From: a virus
DNA length: 31,996 bases
Virus record (IMG/VR): IMGVR_UViG_3300020423_000599
Span: 1-31,996 of that record
Direction: 5' to 3' (one strand)
In this document: positions 1 to 8,926 of the stretch, piece after piece
How positions within the stretch are numbered: the first letter of the stretch is position 1
How the letters are laid out: each line of letters opens with the position of its first letter
Program-made: the position numbers and the translations under genes
Notes under the pieces: generated by a model
Databases searched by the model: none
The model's input: the letters and a program-made list of their open reading frames with translations, nothing else
Told to the model about the DNA's origin: nothing

Positions 1-594
1 AGGTGGGATCTCACGATTCTCTTTTGGGCTTAAGCCATTTAACCACGCTTTACGCGCATGAATAATAAAGTCATCACAGCCAACATCATGACTTGCTTCA
101 ATTAAAGCACATAAAAACTCATACGAGTCTTGCTCATCAATACCAATGCGAGTTTTAACAGTAACAGGAATAGTCACCTCGGCCTTCATTGCAGCAACGC
201 AGTCAGCAACCAGTTTAGGCTCAGCCATTAAACAAGCACCAAAACGACCATTTTGTACACGATCAGACGGACAGCCGACATTTAAATTTACTTCATGATA
301 GCCGCGCTCCGCCGCTAACTTTGCACACTTAGCCAAGGCTTCAGGATCTGAGCCACCAAGTTGCAATGCCACTGGCCCTTCATGCTCATTAAAGTGTAAG
401 TAATCGCCTTTACCAAATAAAATAGCGCCGGTTGTCACCATCTCAGTGTAAAGCACAGCATGCTTAGTCATTTTGCGGTGAAAGGTTCGACAGTGACGAT
501 CAGTCCAATCTAACATGGGTGCCACGCAAAACCGTCTAAACTCTGTATTACCTGCCATTACTGGGCTAGAGCCCTTATTTAGTGTGTTACTCAT
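1..594 (-). CDS. dusA: tRNA-dihydrouridine synthase A, 5' part (runs off window)
   Basis: DusA reduces uridine to dihydrouridine at D-loop positions 20/20a of tRNA, using FMN and NADPH in the cytoplasm. Seen: 198 codons open to the left edge, with the family hallmark [12 protein letters not shown] at about residues 25-36, TEMVTTGA at 50-57, and [19 protein letters not shown] at 105-123, which carries the Cys108 expected to be the catalytic acid. The ATG at 594-592 has no clear Shine-Dalgarno sequence. The 5' end is probably phage-derived: the likely recombination core lies at 522-531, inside codons for FCVA, so roughly the first 22 residues and the upstream region would come from the prophage. 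The family and function are clear; the exact native start is not. Confidence 0.95.
   Translation of the reverse strand, partial: MSNTLNKGSSPVMAGNTEFRRFCVAPMLDWTDRHCRTFHRKMTKHAVLYTEMVTTGAILFGKGDYLHFNEHEGPVALQLGGSDPEALAKCAKLAAERGYHEVNLNVGCPSDRVQNGRFGACLMAEPKLVADCVAAMKAEVTIPVTVKTRIGIDEQDSYEFLCALIEASHDVGCDDFIIHARKAWLNGLSPKENREIPP
522..531. other. proposed attL core within dusA
   Basis: On the minus strand this reads TTTTGCGTGG, inside dusA codons for F-C-V-A. A direct-orientation copy with one mismatch, TTTGGCGTGG, lies at 30260-30269. In the right copy the same reading frame gives F-G-V after an ATG at 30281, so joining the right flank to dusA at this core would give M-I-F-T-F-G-V-A-P-M-L-D-W, a plausible intact DusA start. 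Integration at the 5' end of dusA is an established habit of a group of phage integrases. The core is short, so the exact point is inference. Confidence 0.5.
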
Positions 595-601
595 ATAACT
601 C

Positions 602-628
602 GAATTGCCTTGAATTGCCTTGAATTGC
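602..628. repeat. left arm-type repeat (10-bp period)
   Basis: GAATTGCCTT occurs twice in tandem, followed by GAATTG, directly upstream of the dusA start and about 75 bp before int. The 24 bp at 602-625 are found in inverted orientation at 30109-30132. The block is bracketed by AACTCG (597-602) and CGAGTT (631-636). Short-period repeats placed in inverted orientation on both sides of attP fit arm-type integrase or excisionase binding sites. Function is inferred. Confidence 0.7.
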
Positions 629-645
629 CGCGAGTTTCGATATAC

Positions 646-673
646 AGTCACCCTATAGTCACCCCAGCGGGGT
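646..673. promoter_or_regulatory. tandem AGTCACCC and ACCCC/GGGGT hairpin before int
   Basis: AGTCACCC is seen at 646-653 and again at 657-664, one helical turn apart. The second copy runs into a small palindrome, ACCCC-AGC-GGGGT, at 661-673. They lie 30-57 bp before the int start codon, so they could be binding sites for integrase or a regulator of int, or a stem-loop in the int leader. No clear promoter hexamers were recognised. Confidence 0.35.
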
Positions 674-702
674 AGGACTGATCAATAACTTAGGGTTACT
701 CA

Positions 703-1782
703 ATGGCTTCTTACACTGTCGAAAAACGCCGTCTTGCTTCAGGCGAATACCGCTATAAATGCGTAGTTCGCGAGAAATCTAAGGGCAAGATTATACACAA
801 TGAAAGCAAAACATTCAGTAAAAGAGTGTTGGCTGATAGTTGGGGCAAGAAACAAGTTAACGCTATTGAGCAATCTAGGGTGACCGAAACAAAAGAAGCG
901 GTCACCCTTGGCACCCTTTTAATGATGTATTACGAAAATCACGAACTCTGGAATGCTACAGGCCGCACAAAACAGTTTGTGATAAAGATGCTGATTGATT
1001 GTGATATTGCCAAAGTAGAATCTAACGAACTTAAAACCAGTGATTTAATCGAACATTGTAAAAACCGTAGAAGTGCAGGAGCTGGACCCGCAACCATTTA
1101 TCATGACATTGCCTATTTACGCAGTGTTATGAAAAAAGCGGGGCCAGTATGGAACATCGATGCTAACTATAAAATATTCGAAGATGCAGTTCCGGTATTA
1201 ATTGAAATGGGTTTAGTTGGTAAAAGCCAAAAGAGAACTAGACGCCCTACTGAAAACGAGCTAGATAAATTGCGCGATGGTTTGCAAGAACGTATGAGCT
1301 TTAGGCCTAACGGCAAAGTAAGAATACCTTTTTTAGATATTTTAGATTTTAGTATTTTAACGTGTATGCGGATTGGCGAAGTTTGTAAGTTGCGTTGGGA
1401 TGATCTGAACGGAGAACATAAAACTATTTTAGTTCGAGACAGAAAAGACCCACGTAAAAAAGAAGGCAATCACATGGTTGTTCCGTTGCTTGCAGGCTCT
1501 TTTGATATAGTTCTTAAGCAACCCAAAAGTGATGAATTAATTTTCCCTTACAACCCTAAGTCTGTTTCAGCTGGTTTTCAACGTGTGCGCAATGCTTTGG
1601 GTATTGAAGACTTACGCTATCACGATTTACGCCGTGAAGGCGCTAGCCGTTTGTTTGAAAAAGGCTATTCAATTGAAGAAGTGGCTCAGGTAACAGGTCA
1701 CCGTAATTTAAATATTTTATGGCAAGTTTATACGCAATTATTTCCGCATAAATTGCATGATAAGTTTTTATCTGACGAGTGA
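703..1782 (+). CDS. int: phage tyrosine integrase (dusA-targeting)
   Basis: Site-specific recombinase expected to integrate and excise the phage at dusA. Seen in 359 aa: an N-terminal arm-binding-like segment (1-65), a SAM-like core-binding region (about 70-165), and the catalytic domain with Arg223 in CMRIGE, the HDLRR box (His307, Arg310), His333 in TGHRN and the nucleophile Tyr343 in QVYTQL. Length is normal for P2-type integrases. It points away from dusA, and TAGGG about 10 nt before the ATG is a usable ribosome site. On the circular phage genome it would lie just downstream of the repressor gene, with attP between them. No obvious terminator follows. Confidence 0.95.
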   Translation: MASYTVEKRRLASGEYRYKCVVREKSKGKIIHNESKTFSKRVLADSWGKKQVNAIEQSRVTETKEAVTLGTLLMMYYENHELWNATGRTKQFVIKMLIDCDIAKVESNELKTSDLIEHCKNRRSAGAGPATIYHDIAYLRSVMKKAGPVWNIDANYKIFEDAVPVLIEMGLVGKSQKRTRRPTENELDKLRDGLQERMSFRPNGKVRIPFLDILDFSILTCMRIGEVCKLRWDDLNGEHKTILVRDRKDPRKKEGNHMVVPLLAGSFDIVLKQPKSDELIFPYNPKSVSAGFQRVRNALGIEDLRYHDLRREGASRLFEKGYSIEEVAQVTGHRNLNILWQVYTQLFPHKLHDKFLSDE

Positions 1783-2225
1783 CCCTGACTTTCTCTATTA
1801 AAATCCCTGTTTTTAAATTTCATTTTTGTTTTATGTTAAGTTATTGTTTTATATTTACTTTATTTCCACTTAAAAAACTACTCTGATCCTTAAAACCTCA
1901 CGAAAACTAGCTAAGTTGTTGATTAACAATCTTATTATTTTTGAATTTCTTATTAATTACATGCATTTAAACTGAAAAACACTGAAATTAACTTCGATCT
2001 TTTCAGATCTTTGATCCGCTAATGACCCTATATACTGTGCGGCCTAGAGGTAGAAACTGCGAACTTAAAAAATGAAATAAAAATGCACTAAAACGGTGCG
2101 CGGGAGGGGAGGAAGAGTGCGGATTTCGTGAGAAAGTTTTTGTGTGGTGCTGAATTACGTGAGCAGAATGCTTGTGGCCGACATAGACGGTGATAACTTT
2201 ACTGCAGTGAATGATGGGCACTAAA
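1783..2225. other. non-coding stretch between int and the late operon
   Basis: About 440 bases with no convincing gene. The first 200 are AT-rich. The second half contains a purine block (GGGAGGGGAGG near 2102) preceded by a small stem, GCAC-TAAAACG-GTGC. A 17-codon plus-strand ORF starting at 2022 (MTLYTVRPRGRNCELKK) lacks a ribosome site. A 72-codon minus-strand ORF here has atypical composition and is not supported. The stretch may hold the int mRNA 3' end or a small RNA, but nothing is recognisable. Confidence 0.4.
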
Positions 2226-2248
2226 AAGCCCAGCAGGTTACTGGGCTT
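2226..2248 (-). terminator. terminator of the late operon
   Basis: AAGCCCAG and CTGGGCTT form an 8-bp perfect stem with a 7-nt loop. On the minus strand the stem is followed by a short run of T, as expected for an intrinsic terminator. It lies about 20 bases past the stop codon of the last late gene, the V-like spike. Confidence 0.8.
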
Positions 2249-2266
2249 GGTTGGTGAGCTTTGATG

Positions 2267-3073
2267 CTATTTTGTTATTGGATCTAGCCTACTTTTTTGC
2301 CCTTCGGCTTCGGATGCTTTGCCGTTAAAATCTCCAGCTTGGTCTGGTGCTGCTGTTTTTGCAGTGCCAGCAGCAACGCCTGAGTGTGTGTGGCTGGCAC
2401 AAACAGTAGCTAATGCGCTGACTGTTGCCATCAACTCTGATAATAACTTAAGTACATTCTCGCCGTCGCTGCCTATCCATGTTTTAGGGCTTTTATACTG
2501 TTGCTCTGTACTTGCTATTACTTTGTGAGTTTCACACTCTAACTGTGCCAACTCTGTTGCTATTACTTTGCGGGTTTTGCATTCAAGCTGGGCTAAGTCG
2601 CCGATGATTTCTTTCAGTGACTTATCTGTTTTATTCTCAAAGTTACCTTGATCATCAATATGATGATACACACCCTCACGAACCTGTGTTCTCACTTCAC
2701 CTTCTTTGATTGAGGGTAAGTCCCAACCAAATGGTAAAACTGTTCTAATAAATGGTTTATCAGCACGGCCATAAGCAAAGCCTATTTCGACTATGCTACC
2801 TGATGCAGGTGGTTCTAATCGGCCTGCTTTATCTCCTGCGCCTGGTAAAGGTAGCGGCACGGCCTGTAAAACTTTTGATTTGGTTTCTGTTCCGTTTTCA
2901 TCTAATAATTGAACATCTACCGCATAACGTGGGTAAAACGGGTCACTTCCTCTTTCCCCGCCTTCGGTGGGTAGTTCCGGCAATGCAACGACCTTTCCCC
3001 AACGTGGTAAATGCAATTGATTGGTTAGTTCTGGAAATAGCCTGCGCACGATACGATGAATTACTTTTTCCAT
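2267..3073 (-). CDS. baseplate spike protein, gpV/gp45-like
   Basis: Likely the central membrane-piercing spike at the tail tip. Seen: an N-terminal OB-like segment (PRYAVDVQLLDENG, then LPLPGAGDKAG and GSIVEIGFAYGRADKPFIRTVLP at roughly 50-120), as in Mu gp45 and P2 gpV. A shaft region follows with a duplicated 14-residue unit (LAQLECKTRKVIAT, then LAQLECETHKVIAS). The end carries SHTHSG, matching the HxH iron-binding tip motif of such spikes. The ATG at 3073 is chosen because the longer frame would need TTG inside the upstream gene, whose stop lies 2 bases before. It is the last gene of the late operon. About 268 aa, slightly longer than P2 gpV. Confidence 0.75.
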   Translation of the reverse strand: MEKVIHRIVRRLFPELTNQLHLPRWGKVVALPELPTEGGERGSDPFYPRYAVDVQLLDENGTETKSKVLQAVPLPLPGAGDKAGRLEPPASGSIVEIGFAYGRADKPFIRTVLPFGWDLPSIKEGEVRTQVREGVYHHIDDQGNFENKTDKSLKEIIGDLAQLECKTRKVIATELAQLECETHKVIASTEQQYKSPKTWIGSDGENVLKLLSELMATVSALATVCASHTHSGVAAGTAKTAAPDQAGDFNGKASEAEGQKSRLDPITK

Positions 3074-3075
3074 GG

Positions 3076-3765
3076 TTACCAACTTAATGTCATGTTTGTT
3101 TCTTTGAATTCAACTTTGCTCAGGCGCTCGTTATTCGCCATTACATGCGGGCGAACCATGGTTGCAGCTGGCATCATGGCCGACTTACCCGCTTGATGCT
3201 CTGTCATTAAAGATGTGGCAATTGTGACAGGCTTATCTGACCAAAACGAATCGGCATAACTGCCAACAAATACTTTGCCATTACCCTGCTGATACCAAAT
3301 AAAGTCACTAATTTTATAAATTCGGCCAATGTTATCGAGCATAGACAGCCCTGATCCGTCACTATAAAAAAATGGAGCAGCTGATTCCGAATATGGTTTA
3401 TCGGGTACCACAAACTCGATACCCGTTTGATTGCTTATCTCGTTTAATACTTGGCGCATTGTGGCATGGCGTAACATCACACTTAAATTAAACATGAGCG
3501 CTGATGACCATTCGCGACAAAATAACGTGAACCACCCATTTACACTGGGTAAAACACGCTCAACATAGCCATTAAACACGCGGTCCACCATATCACCCCA
3601 ACCAAGGTCGACTTTTACAGTGTCGAGCTTTGTTGCAGGTTGCCTTACATTTATCTGGCACGTACCAGGTGCTGAGTCATTTAGCACAATCCAGTGGTCT
3701 TTTAATTCCACTTTCTGATCGTTTACATACGCACGTGAAATAAATCTGGCATTTGGACCCGCCAT
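3076..3765 (-). CDS. baseplate hub-like protein (gpD-like)
   Basis: 229 aa, between the U-like and V-like genes. The N-terminal half looks like a beta-barrel hub domain (WIVLNDSAPGTCQINV, DMVDRVFNGYVERVLPS). RQVLNEISNQTGIEFVV near residues 106-122 resembles the segment of P2 gpD/T4 gp27-type hubs that follows the first barrel. It is clearly shorter than P2 gpD, so it may be a reduced hub or have lost the C-terminal domain. Its start overlaps the stop of the upstream gene by one base, implying coupled translation. The hub assignment rests on position and fold-like pattern, not on a firm motif. Confidence 0.55.
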   Translation of the reverse strand: MAGPNARFISRAYVNDQKVELKDHWIVLNDSAPGTCQINVRQPATKLDTVKVDLGWGDMVDRVFNGYVERVLPSVNGWFTLFCREWSSALMFNLSVMLRHATMRQVLNEISNQTGIEFVVPDKPYSESAAPFFYSDGSGLSMLDNIGRIYKISDFIWYQQGNGKVFVGSYADSFWSDKPVTIATSLMTEHQAGKSAMMPAATMVRPHVMANNERLSKVEFKETNMTLSW

Positions 3766-4256
3766 TATACAGTCCTCAAAGTAGCGAAGTTTTCTTGCAG
3801 GTGCTGCTGTAAATTAGCGTATCGAATATTGCTAGTACCGCCCTGCTCTAACGCAGTAGGCTCAGCGGTTCGCTCTTCTACTTTTTGCGGTACTGAACGA
3901 TACTCAGCAAGAGTAAACGTCACCATCCATTGGCGTGTTGTTTCTTGCTCAACTGCTTCAATCTTGCTGCTAAAGCGTACTTGCTTAATACCAATTGCTT
4001 CAGCAGTAATGTTACTTATCCGATAAATAACACGGGCGCCAGCTTCTGTCGCTTCGGCCATGCTGTATAAATCAGTGAGTGTTTGTGCGTTTTTAAAAGG
4101 AATAAGCCCCGACACTGTCAGCATTTTCGCTTTCATGCCTGTTTCAGCGCTGTCCGTGTTTGAGGTTTGCCCGCTTGCATCTTCGCTAGCAAGCTCTTGG
4201 CTTGCCGTGATGCGAAGTGACTTAAGGGCGATTGATGTAGAGTTAAGGGTTAGCAT
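3765..4256 (-). CDS. baseplate complex protein (gpU-like)
   Basis: 163 aa. It starts MLTLNSTSIALKSLRITASQEL, then has an acidic Ser/Thr stretch and GMKAKMLTVSGLIPF, a pattern seen in tail/baseplate proteins of the gpU/LysM-carrying kind. The C-terminal third is Gln/Glu-rich. It sits between the tailspike and the hub-like gene. The start codon lies directly beyond the tailspike stop, and the stop overlaps the next start. A structural role at the tail tip follows from context; the exact homology is uncertain. Confidence 0.5.
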   Translation of the reverse strand: MLTLNSTSIALKSLRITASQELASEDASGQTSNTDSAETGMKAKMLTVSGLIPFKNAQTLTDLYSMAEATEAGARVIYRISNITAEAIGIKQVRFSSKIEAVEQETTRQWMVTFTLAEYRSVPQKVEERTAEPTALEQGGTSNIRYANLQQHLQENFATLRTV

Positions 4257-6752
4257 TTAGAAAACCTTTTTATCTATTTCATATAGTTTTCCATCAGGTC
4301 GCTTTTGAAACACAACATAATCACCTCCTTTTTCGATAGTAATCGAAGTCGTAGCTGATAATAAGGGGTCTCTAATAATTCCTGTGCCTTCCTCAAAATC
4401 TTCAGTTCTGAAGCTTATTTGACTACTCCCTGCATTAGTGATCTTTATAGTCTCGTAATCAGGAATATTACTTGTATCAAAAACAGGCTTTCCACCCAGA
4501 ATCCTATCAAATTCATCATTGTCTGACTTAGCCAGTAAATGGGTTGCAATCACACTCAAATTATCACGGTTTTGATCAATACTTGAATATTTGACACTAC
4601 TAGAATCTTTACCATCTAATCCTCCAACGGCATGTGTAAACTCTATACCATTTACATTTGAATCACGCAACATTACACGTTTATCAAAAATATCACCTAT
4701 TTGACCATTTCCAGTTGAATATAAAGATAAATTATCGAAAACAACCCGCCCAAAACTTCCTAATTGATTAATTGATATAAACTTACAGTCGTTCAACACA
4801 CCAGATGTACATCTAATATCATTAAACTTCACAATTTCAGCACTGTTTATAACAAAGAAGGTAACTAAGGGATTATTATGCAATCCTATAGTTACACCGT
4901 CGAAAACACCTATAGCTTGAGGGTGGTCCACATATATACCAATTCTGGATGTATTTTCAAATCCAAAATTTCTAAATGAAGACCCTCTAAAGGATCCTCC
5001 TTTAAGGCTTAACGCAATCTCGCACCCATCGACACCACATGAATTCCAAGAACTATATGTCCATCCATTTCCTAAAAATTCAAATCCTTTTCTAACACTA
5101 TAAGCCAACAATCCATTAAAGTTCGAGCTTGTACCACCAATGCCCTGGAATCTAAATCCAGTATCACAATCTAAAGCCACACATTGAGCACATTCTACAT
5201 GCCACGTACTATCAAATTGAAACCCTATCAAACTTTGCTTTACGACAATGCGTCTTGCAGACCAATTGTAAGCTGATGGGCGGCTAGACTCTATTGATGT
5301 TCTAGGTGTAGACACTCCGCAACCCAGCATGCTTTTTCCAATAACCTTAAATGATGCTATATCCATACCCCTATTGCGATAAGTACTCGGCATACCTTCT
5401 CTACCTAACATTATGCCTACGCCATCGTGCTCTATATAAAAAATGGTTCCTGAGTTATCAGTCCATGTCTCACACCCACTACCCTTTAATGTTGTTGACC
5501 TTGGTATTTGTAATGTTTTCGACAAGTTAAATTTTCCATCAGGCACCACAACAACTTTAATATTATTGCTCTCCGAATAATCGAGTACATGCTGAATAAC
5601 AGGGTAATCATCTGCCGTTCTTTTCCCATTTGCACCTGCTTGATAAACATTTAGAGATTCACCTTTTTCTAATACAGCAATTAATCCATTTTCTAGGTAA
5701 AAATCTAACAGGCCGTCAGGTGCAGGCACATCGGTTTCATTTGCTATAAAATATATTCCGCCGCCTACTGGCCTATTCGATTCGGCAGCCCACCCAGCAT
5801 TATAAGCGATAGTTTTAACGAGCATCCCTGCTTTCAAATCACTTGATTTCAAAGCAGACACTGATGGAAACACTTTATTAAAATTTCCTTCAACCCAATT
5901 TTTATCTGCACTTTCACTATCAGCTCGTAAGTCTTCAACCGTATCAAATGCGGTTACTTCAGCTAATTTATTAACGTAATGTTTGATGCCAGCTGCATCA
6001 GTGTAATCATCTATTTCTGTGCCACTAACAGTAAACATCAAAGACGGTGACCAAGTGCTGTTAGCATTACCTTCAAACCAACCATCTACATAAACAAATT
6101 TAGGGTAACTTTCCACGTTAAAAATATGCTCGTTCTCAAGCTCTACTCGTAGGCCACTTACATAACCTACGCCTGGTAAAATTCTAAAAGTATTTACCGT
6201 TTCTCTTGGCTCAACTTTAAAGCCATCACCTATAAACCAATCTTTACCATTCATATCAGAAGCTAATTGCTGGGTTAACTTATCCATTCCCTGCAAGCGA
6301 GCTGTGAAATCTAACTGCCAAGTTTCTGGTGCGACATCAATACCTGTTAAATCAGCAATACCCGAATACTCGATACCAAAGTTACGATTTAAAGTGTTAC
6401 CCGCAACACCGTCAGCCGTCACGGTTTTTGGTGTAGTCGGAATGTGATTGATAGCAACCAATGTGTCGTTAATTGATGAATACAAACCTACCCAGTTAAA
6501 TTCAAATGGGCCTGTCACACTATCAAGAACAGTCGAATACACCACTACGTTGTCATTAATACGGCCAACTTGCTGAACGATTTGTTGATGAACTATATAG
6601 TTGCTTGGAAAACCCTCTTCACGGCTGATCGGTGCAGTTGCATCTTGCCCGGGTACATTTGCAAAAATAAACGTATCTATATCTAACTGCTCATTAGCTT
6701 GTGCTTTAGCAGCAAAAAGTTTTTCACCTGCGATTGTAATAATTGAAGCCAT
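4257..6752 (-). CDS. tail fibre/tailspike with beta-helix receptor domain
   Basis: 831 aa host-recognition protein. The N-terminal part (about 1-160) matches the phage tail-collar fibre type (DUF3751-like), which anchors to the baseplate. After a linker (about 160-375) comes a segment typical of pectate-lyase-like right-handed beta-helices (VVVVPDGKFNLSKTLQIPRS, then a TLKGSG turn, around 400-430), continuing in beta-rich repeats to about 720. The start at 6752 is chosen over an upstream ATG because AGAGGAA sits 6 bases before it, just past the gpI stop. From about 5600 leftward the DNA is visibly more AT-rich than its neighbours, suggesting an exchanged receptor-binding module. No fibre-assembly chaperone follows. 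Enzymatic activity on surface polysaccharide is possible but no catalytic residues could be assigned. Confidence 0.75.
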   Translation of the reverse strand: MASIITIAGEKLFAAKAQANEQLDIDTFIFANVPGQDATAPISREEGFPSNYIVHQQIVQQVGRINDNVVVYSTVLDSVTGPFEFNWVGLYSSINDTLVAINHIPTTPKTVTADGVAGNTLNRNFGIEYSGIADLTGIDVAPETWQLDFTARLQGMDKLTQQLASDMNGKDWFIGDGFKVEPRETVNTFRILPGVGYVSGLRVELENEHIFNVESYPKFVYVDGWFEGNANSTWSPSLMFTVSGTEIDDYTDAAGIKHYVNKLAEVTAFDTVEDLRADSESADKNWVEGNFNKVFPSVSALKSSDLKAGMLVKTIAYNAGWAAESNRPVGGGIYFIANETDVPAPDGLLDFYLENGLIAVLEKGESLNVYQAGANGKRTADDYPVIQHVLDYSESNNIKVVVVPDGKFNLSKTLQIPRSTTLKGSGCETWTDNSGTIFYIEHDGVGIMLGREGMPSTYRNRGMDIASFKVIGKSMLGCGVSTPRTSIESSRPSAYNWSARRIVVKQSLIGFQFDSTWHVECAQCVALDCDTGFRFQGIGGTSSNFNGLLAYSVRKGFEFLGNGWTYSSWNSCGVDGCEIALSLKGGSFRGSSFRNFGFENTSRIGIYVDHPQAIGVFDGVTIGLHNNPLVTFFVINSAEIVKFNDIRCTSGVLNDCKFISINQLGSFGRVVFDNLSLYSTGNGQIGDIFDKRVMLRDSNVNGIEFTHAVGGLDGKDSSSVKYSSIDQNRDNLSVIATHLLAKSDNDEFDRILGGKPVFDTSNIPDYETIKITNAGSSQISFRTEDFEEGTGIIRDPLLSATTSITIEKGGDYVVFQKRPDGKLYEIDKKVF

Positions 6753-6765
6753 GTTAATTCCTCTT

Positions 6766-7398
6766 TTAGCTAATAAGCTGCTTATTTGTTGCAATAATAA
6801 AATGTGATTCGTTGTCCATTACCGCTAGCCCTAATTTAGGACTCATGTCGTCACTTAACTTTGCAAAACCCGTTAAGTTTTCATGTGAAAAGTCATTAGG
6901 CGGTGCTATTAGTGGCATGCTGGCAATGGTGCTGTATTCATAACGGCGGGTTGTTCGCCCGTACTGCCTGCAAATGTTGTCAATTAGATGGTTTCGCTCA
7001 GCTAAATCTGAATCCAACAGTTGCAAGCTCACTACGTCCCAATCGACTTCACTCACACGCTCATCAATGGTGATCCATGGGGTGCCGAGTTTCTCAAACA
7101 TGAAATACCAGCCGCTTTGCGTTCCTGCCCCTTTAGCAAATTGCAGCGCGTACTTAACACGAATCCGGTAGGTTTGCTCTGTTTCATTTGGGATTTGCGT
7201 AATATCTCGCTCCCATGCAAGTAAATGCACAAGAGCCAGTTCTGCGGTCATCGGGTCTAGCTGCTTTGCAGGCCATGCAAGCATGTCACTTACACGCTGC
7301 CAAAATCGCTCCGCACCTTTGCGTAACTTATCGAGCTCACTTGCTGGCCGCGCTAGCCAGTACGGCATTTTGGTAAGTGATTGCCAATCTATGTTCAT
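6766..7398 (-). CDS. I: tail/baseplate protein I
   Basis: 210 aa, matching the P2 gpI tail protein I family in position (between J and the fibre gene) and in features such as the early LAWPAKQLDPMTAELALVHLLAWERD segment and RIRVKYALQFAKGAGTQSG. It is part of the baseplate wedge and connects J to the tail fibres. The start overlaps the stop of J through ATGA. Length is typical. Confidence 0.8.
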   Translation of the reverse strand: MNIDWQSLTKMPYWLARPASELDKLRKGAERFWQRVSDMLAWPAKQLDPMTAELALVHLLAWERDITQIPNETEQTYRIRVKYALQFAKGAGTQSGWYFMFEKLGTPWITIDERVSEVDWDVVSLQLLDSDLAERNHLIDNICRQYGRTTRRYEYSTIASMPLIAPPNDFSHENLTGFAKLSDDMSPKLGLAVMDNESHFIIATNKQLIS

Positions 7399-8591
7399 AA
7401 CGCATTACCATTTGTCACAGTTAGTGATGCTAAGCGTGGAACGTCATTTTCGCTGGTGATATCGCCTTGCCCCCAACTCAATGAGTCGATTCCCTCAAAC
7501 TCACGGTGTAGCTCTTGGCCTAATCGACTGAAGCTAAATCTGCTTTGTGGTTTTGTGCGTGTGACTGAGTAATTAGTGTTTTCTCTAAAGGCGCTGCGGA
7601 TAAAGTTTTCAACACCGCTAAGTAATGCTGTTACTTCACTATCAAGTAAATAACTATGCGGATAAATAGTAACTGCAACAGCCACATCAACACCTGGCAT
7701 CGGCAACACCAGTAAGTCATCACCATGTCCGTGGTAACCTTTTGCCATGACATAGTTATTTAGTTCATCTATGAGTGTCTGACTTGGCTCGCCTGTATCT
7801 AACAAAATAAACGCATTTGCAGTACCAGGGCCGCGTGGCGCATCGTGCTCAAAATAAATATTGTCAGTGTCCAGACCGCTTCGCTCTGTCAGTATAGCGC
7901 GGTATACCGCATCAATATGCCAAGGTGCAGCAGCTGTAAATGCGTTGCGGGTTCTTAGTTTTAACTCTTCGTTTGTTTCAGCATCTGCGCCCAAAACATC
8001 AAGCCACTGCTCATCATTAAGTGCGTTGCTAATTCCGGTGACCGACTCGGGTAATATGTGGTAATAGCCTGCACCTAAGTTATACGCCGCACCTGCAAAC
8101 TCAGCGATCACCGGCACTAAAATACTGCCTTGGTTTTCAGGCAGAATTACATCGTCAATTGTCAGCACGCGATACACCGTGCCGTTAATTGCATCGGTTT
8201 GCACTACGGTTCCAGCGCTTATAAGTAAGCTTGGACCAGCTTGTGCAGCACGATAGAAACGCACTTTACCTTGTGCACGCTCTTCATTTTTGCGTGTTAG
8301 ATCATGTTCCCATGCCTTCGCTTCTATAAATGCGCTGTCAGTAGCAGTTTTCAAAAATAGGTTTGGTAGTATCTTTTCAATCAGTACTTTATTAACTATC
8401 CAGTTAGCCGGCTTTGCAATAATTGCGGTGATCACACGCCAGAACGGTGAGAACGGCGAGTCATTTGCAATAATGCTGCCCTCTGCTTCAACGTCTTCTT
8501 TGAATAAGGCTTTCCAGCCCTCTTCGGTGGTTGGAATACCCGCATTTTCTACAATGCGCTTAAAGTCAATGTTCGCTGTTTCATCAGCCAT
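7395..8591 (-). CDS. J: baseplate assembly protein J
   Basis: 398 aa, baseplate J/gp47 family, forming the wedge ring around the hub. Seen: the long N-terminal segment, then the conserved middle with AQGKVRFYRAAQAGPSLLIS, TVVQTDAINGTVYRV and AGAAYNLGAG, followed by ETNEELKLRTRNAF (about 200-215), characteristic of baseplate J. The C-terminal region carries DVAVAVTIYPHSY and an R-rich end. The ATG at 8591 is preferred; a GTG codon lies directly before it at 8594, overlapping the upstream stop codon. Length is slightly larger than P2 gpJ. Confidence 0.85.
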   Translation of the reverse strand: MADETANIDFKRIVENAGIPTTEEGWKALFKEDVEAEGSIIANDSPFSPFWRVITAIIAKPANWIVNKVLIEKILPNLFLKTATDSAFIEAKAWEHDLTRKNEERAQGKVRFYRAAQAGPSLLISAGTVVQTDAINGTVYRVLTIDDVILPENQGSILVPVIAEFAGAAYNLGAGYYHILPESVTGISNALNDEQWLDVLGADAETNEELKLRTRNAFTAAAPWHIDAVYRAILTERSGLDTDNIYFEHDAPRGPGTANAFILLDTGEPSQTLIDELNNYVMAKGYHGHGDDLLVLPMPGVDVAVAVTIYPHSYLLDSEVTALLSGVENFIRSAFRENTNYSVTRTKPQSRFSFSRLGQELHREFEGIDSLSWGQGDITSENDVPRLASLTVTNGNAL

Positions 8592-8593
8592 CA

Positions 8594-8926
8594 CTACGCC
8601 CCTATGATCAACGATGAAATATCACCAAACTCAATGGTTTTTGCATGCACCCACCATTGCCCTTTTTTAATTTCGTTTTCGGTCACTTGTACCGTGCCTG
8701 GCATGATCCGCTCATCATCTTCAACCAATAATTTGATACGGGTTTTTGTGTCATTCGTCACACTGGTTCCCCTATCGCTTACCAGTAAATTGGCAAGGCC
8801 TGTATCTAAAATGGCATGCACAATGTCTTGTGCTATCACATCACGTTCAGTTAAATAGCGCGGGTTGTGGCCTGCATCTAACACCACATCACCACTTTCA
8901 ATGTGAATATCACGATAAAGACTCAT
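8594..8926 (-). CDS. small baseplate protein, DUF2590-like
   Basis: 110 aa, between tape measure and J, the place of the gpW/gp25-like wedge protein in P2. The pattern HIESGDVVLDAGHNPRYLTERDVIAQDIVHAILDTGL followed by KTRIKLLVEDDERIMPGTVQV fits the HP1-family DUF2590 group, which plays the gp25-like role. It overlaps the tape-measure stop (ATGA type) and shares a base with J. Function by position and family resemblance. Confidence 0.65.
   Translation of the reverse strand: MSLYRDIHIESGDVVLDAGHNPRYLTERDVIAQDIVHAILDTGLANLLVSDRGTSVTNDTKTRIKLLVEDDERIMPGTVQVTENEIKKGQWWVHAKTIEFGDISSLIIGA

Noticed and set aside
600-640. Short repeats as a CRISPR array
   Set aside because: A 10-bp period with no spacers and fewer than three full units does not fit a CRISPR array.
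2003-2221. 72-codon minus-strand ORF upstream of the late terminator
   Set aside because: Odd composition (many His and Ser), no ribosome site, beyond the terminator of the late operon, no neighbour coupling.
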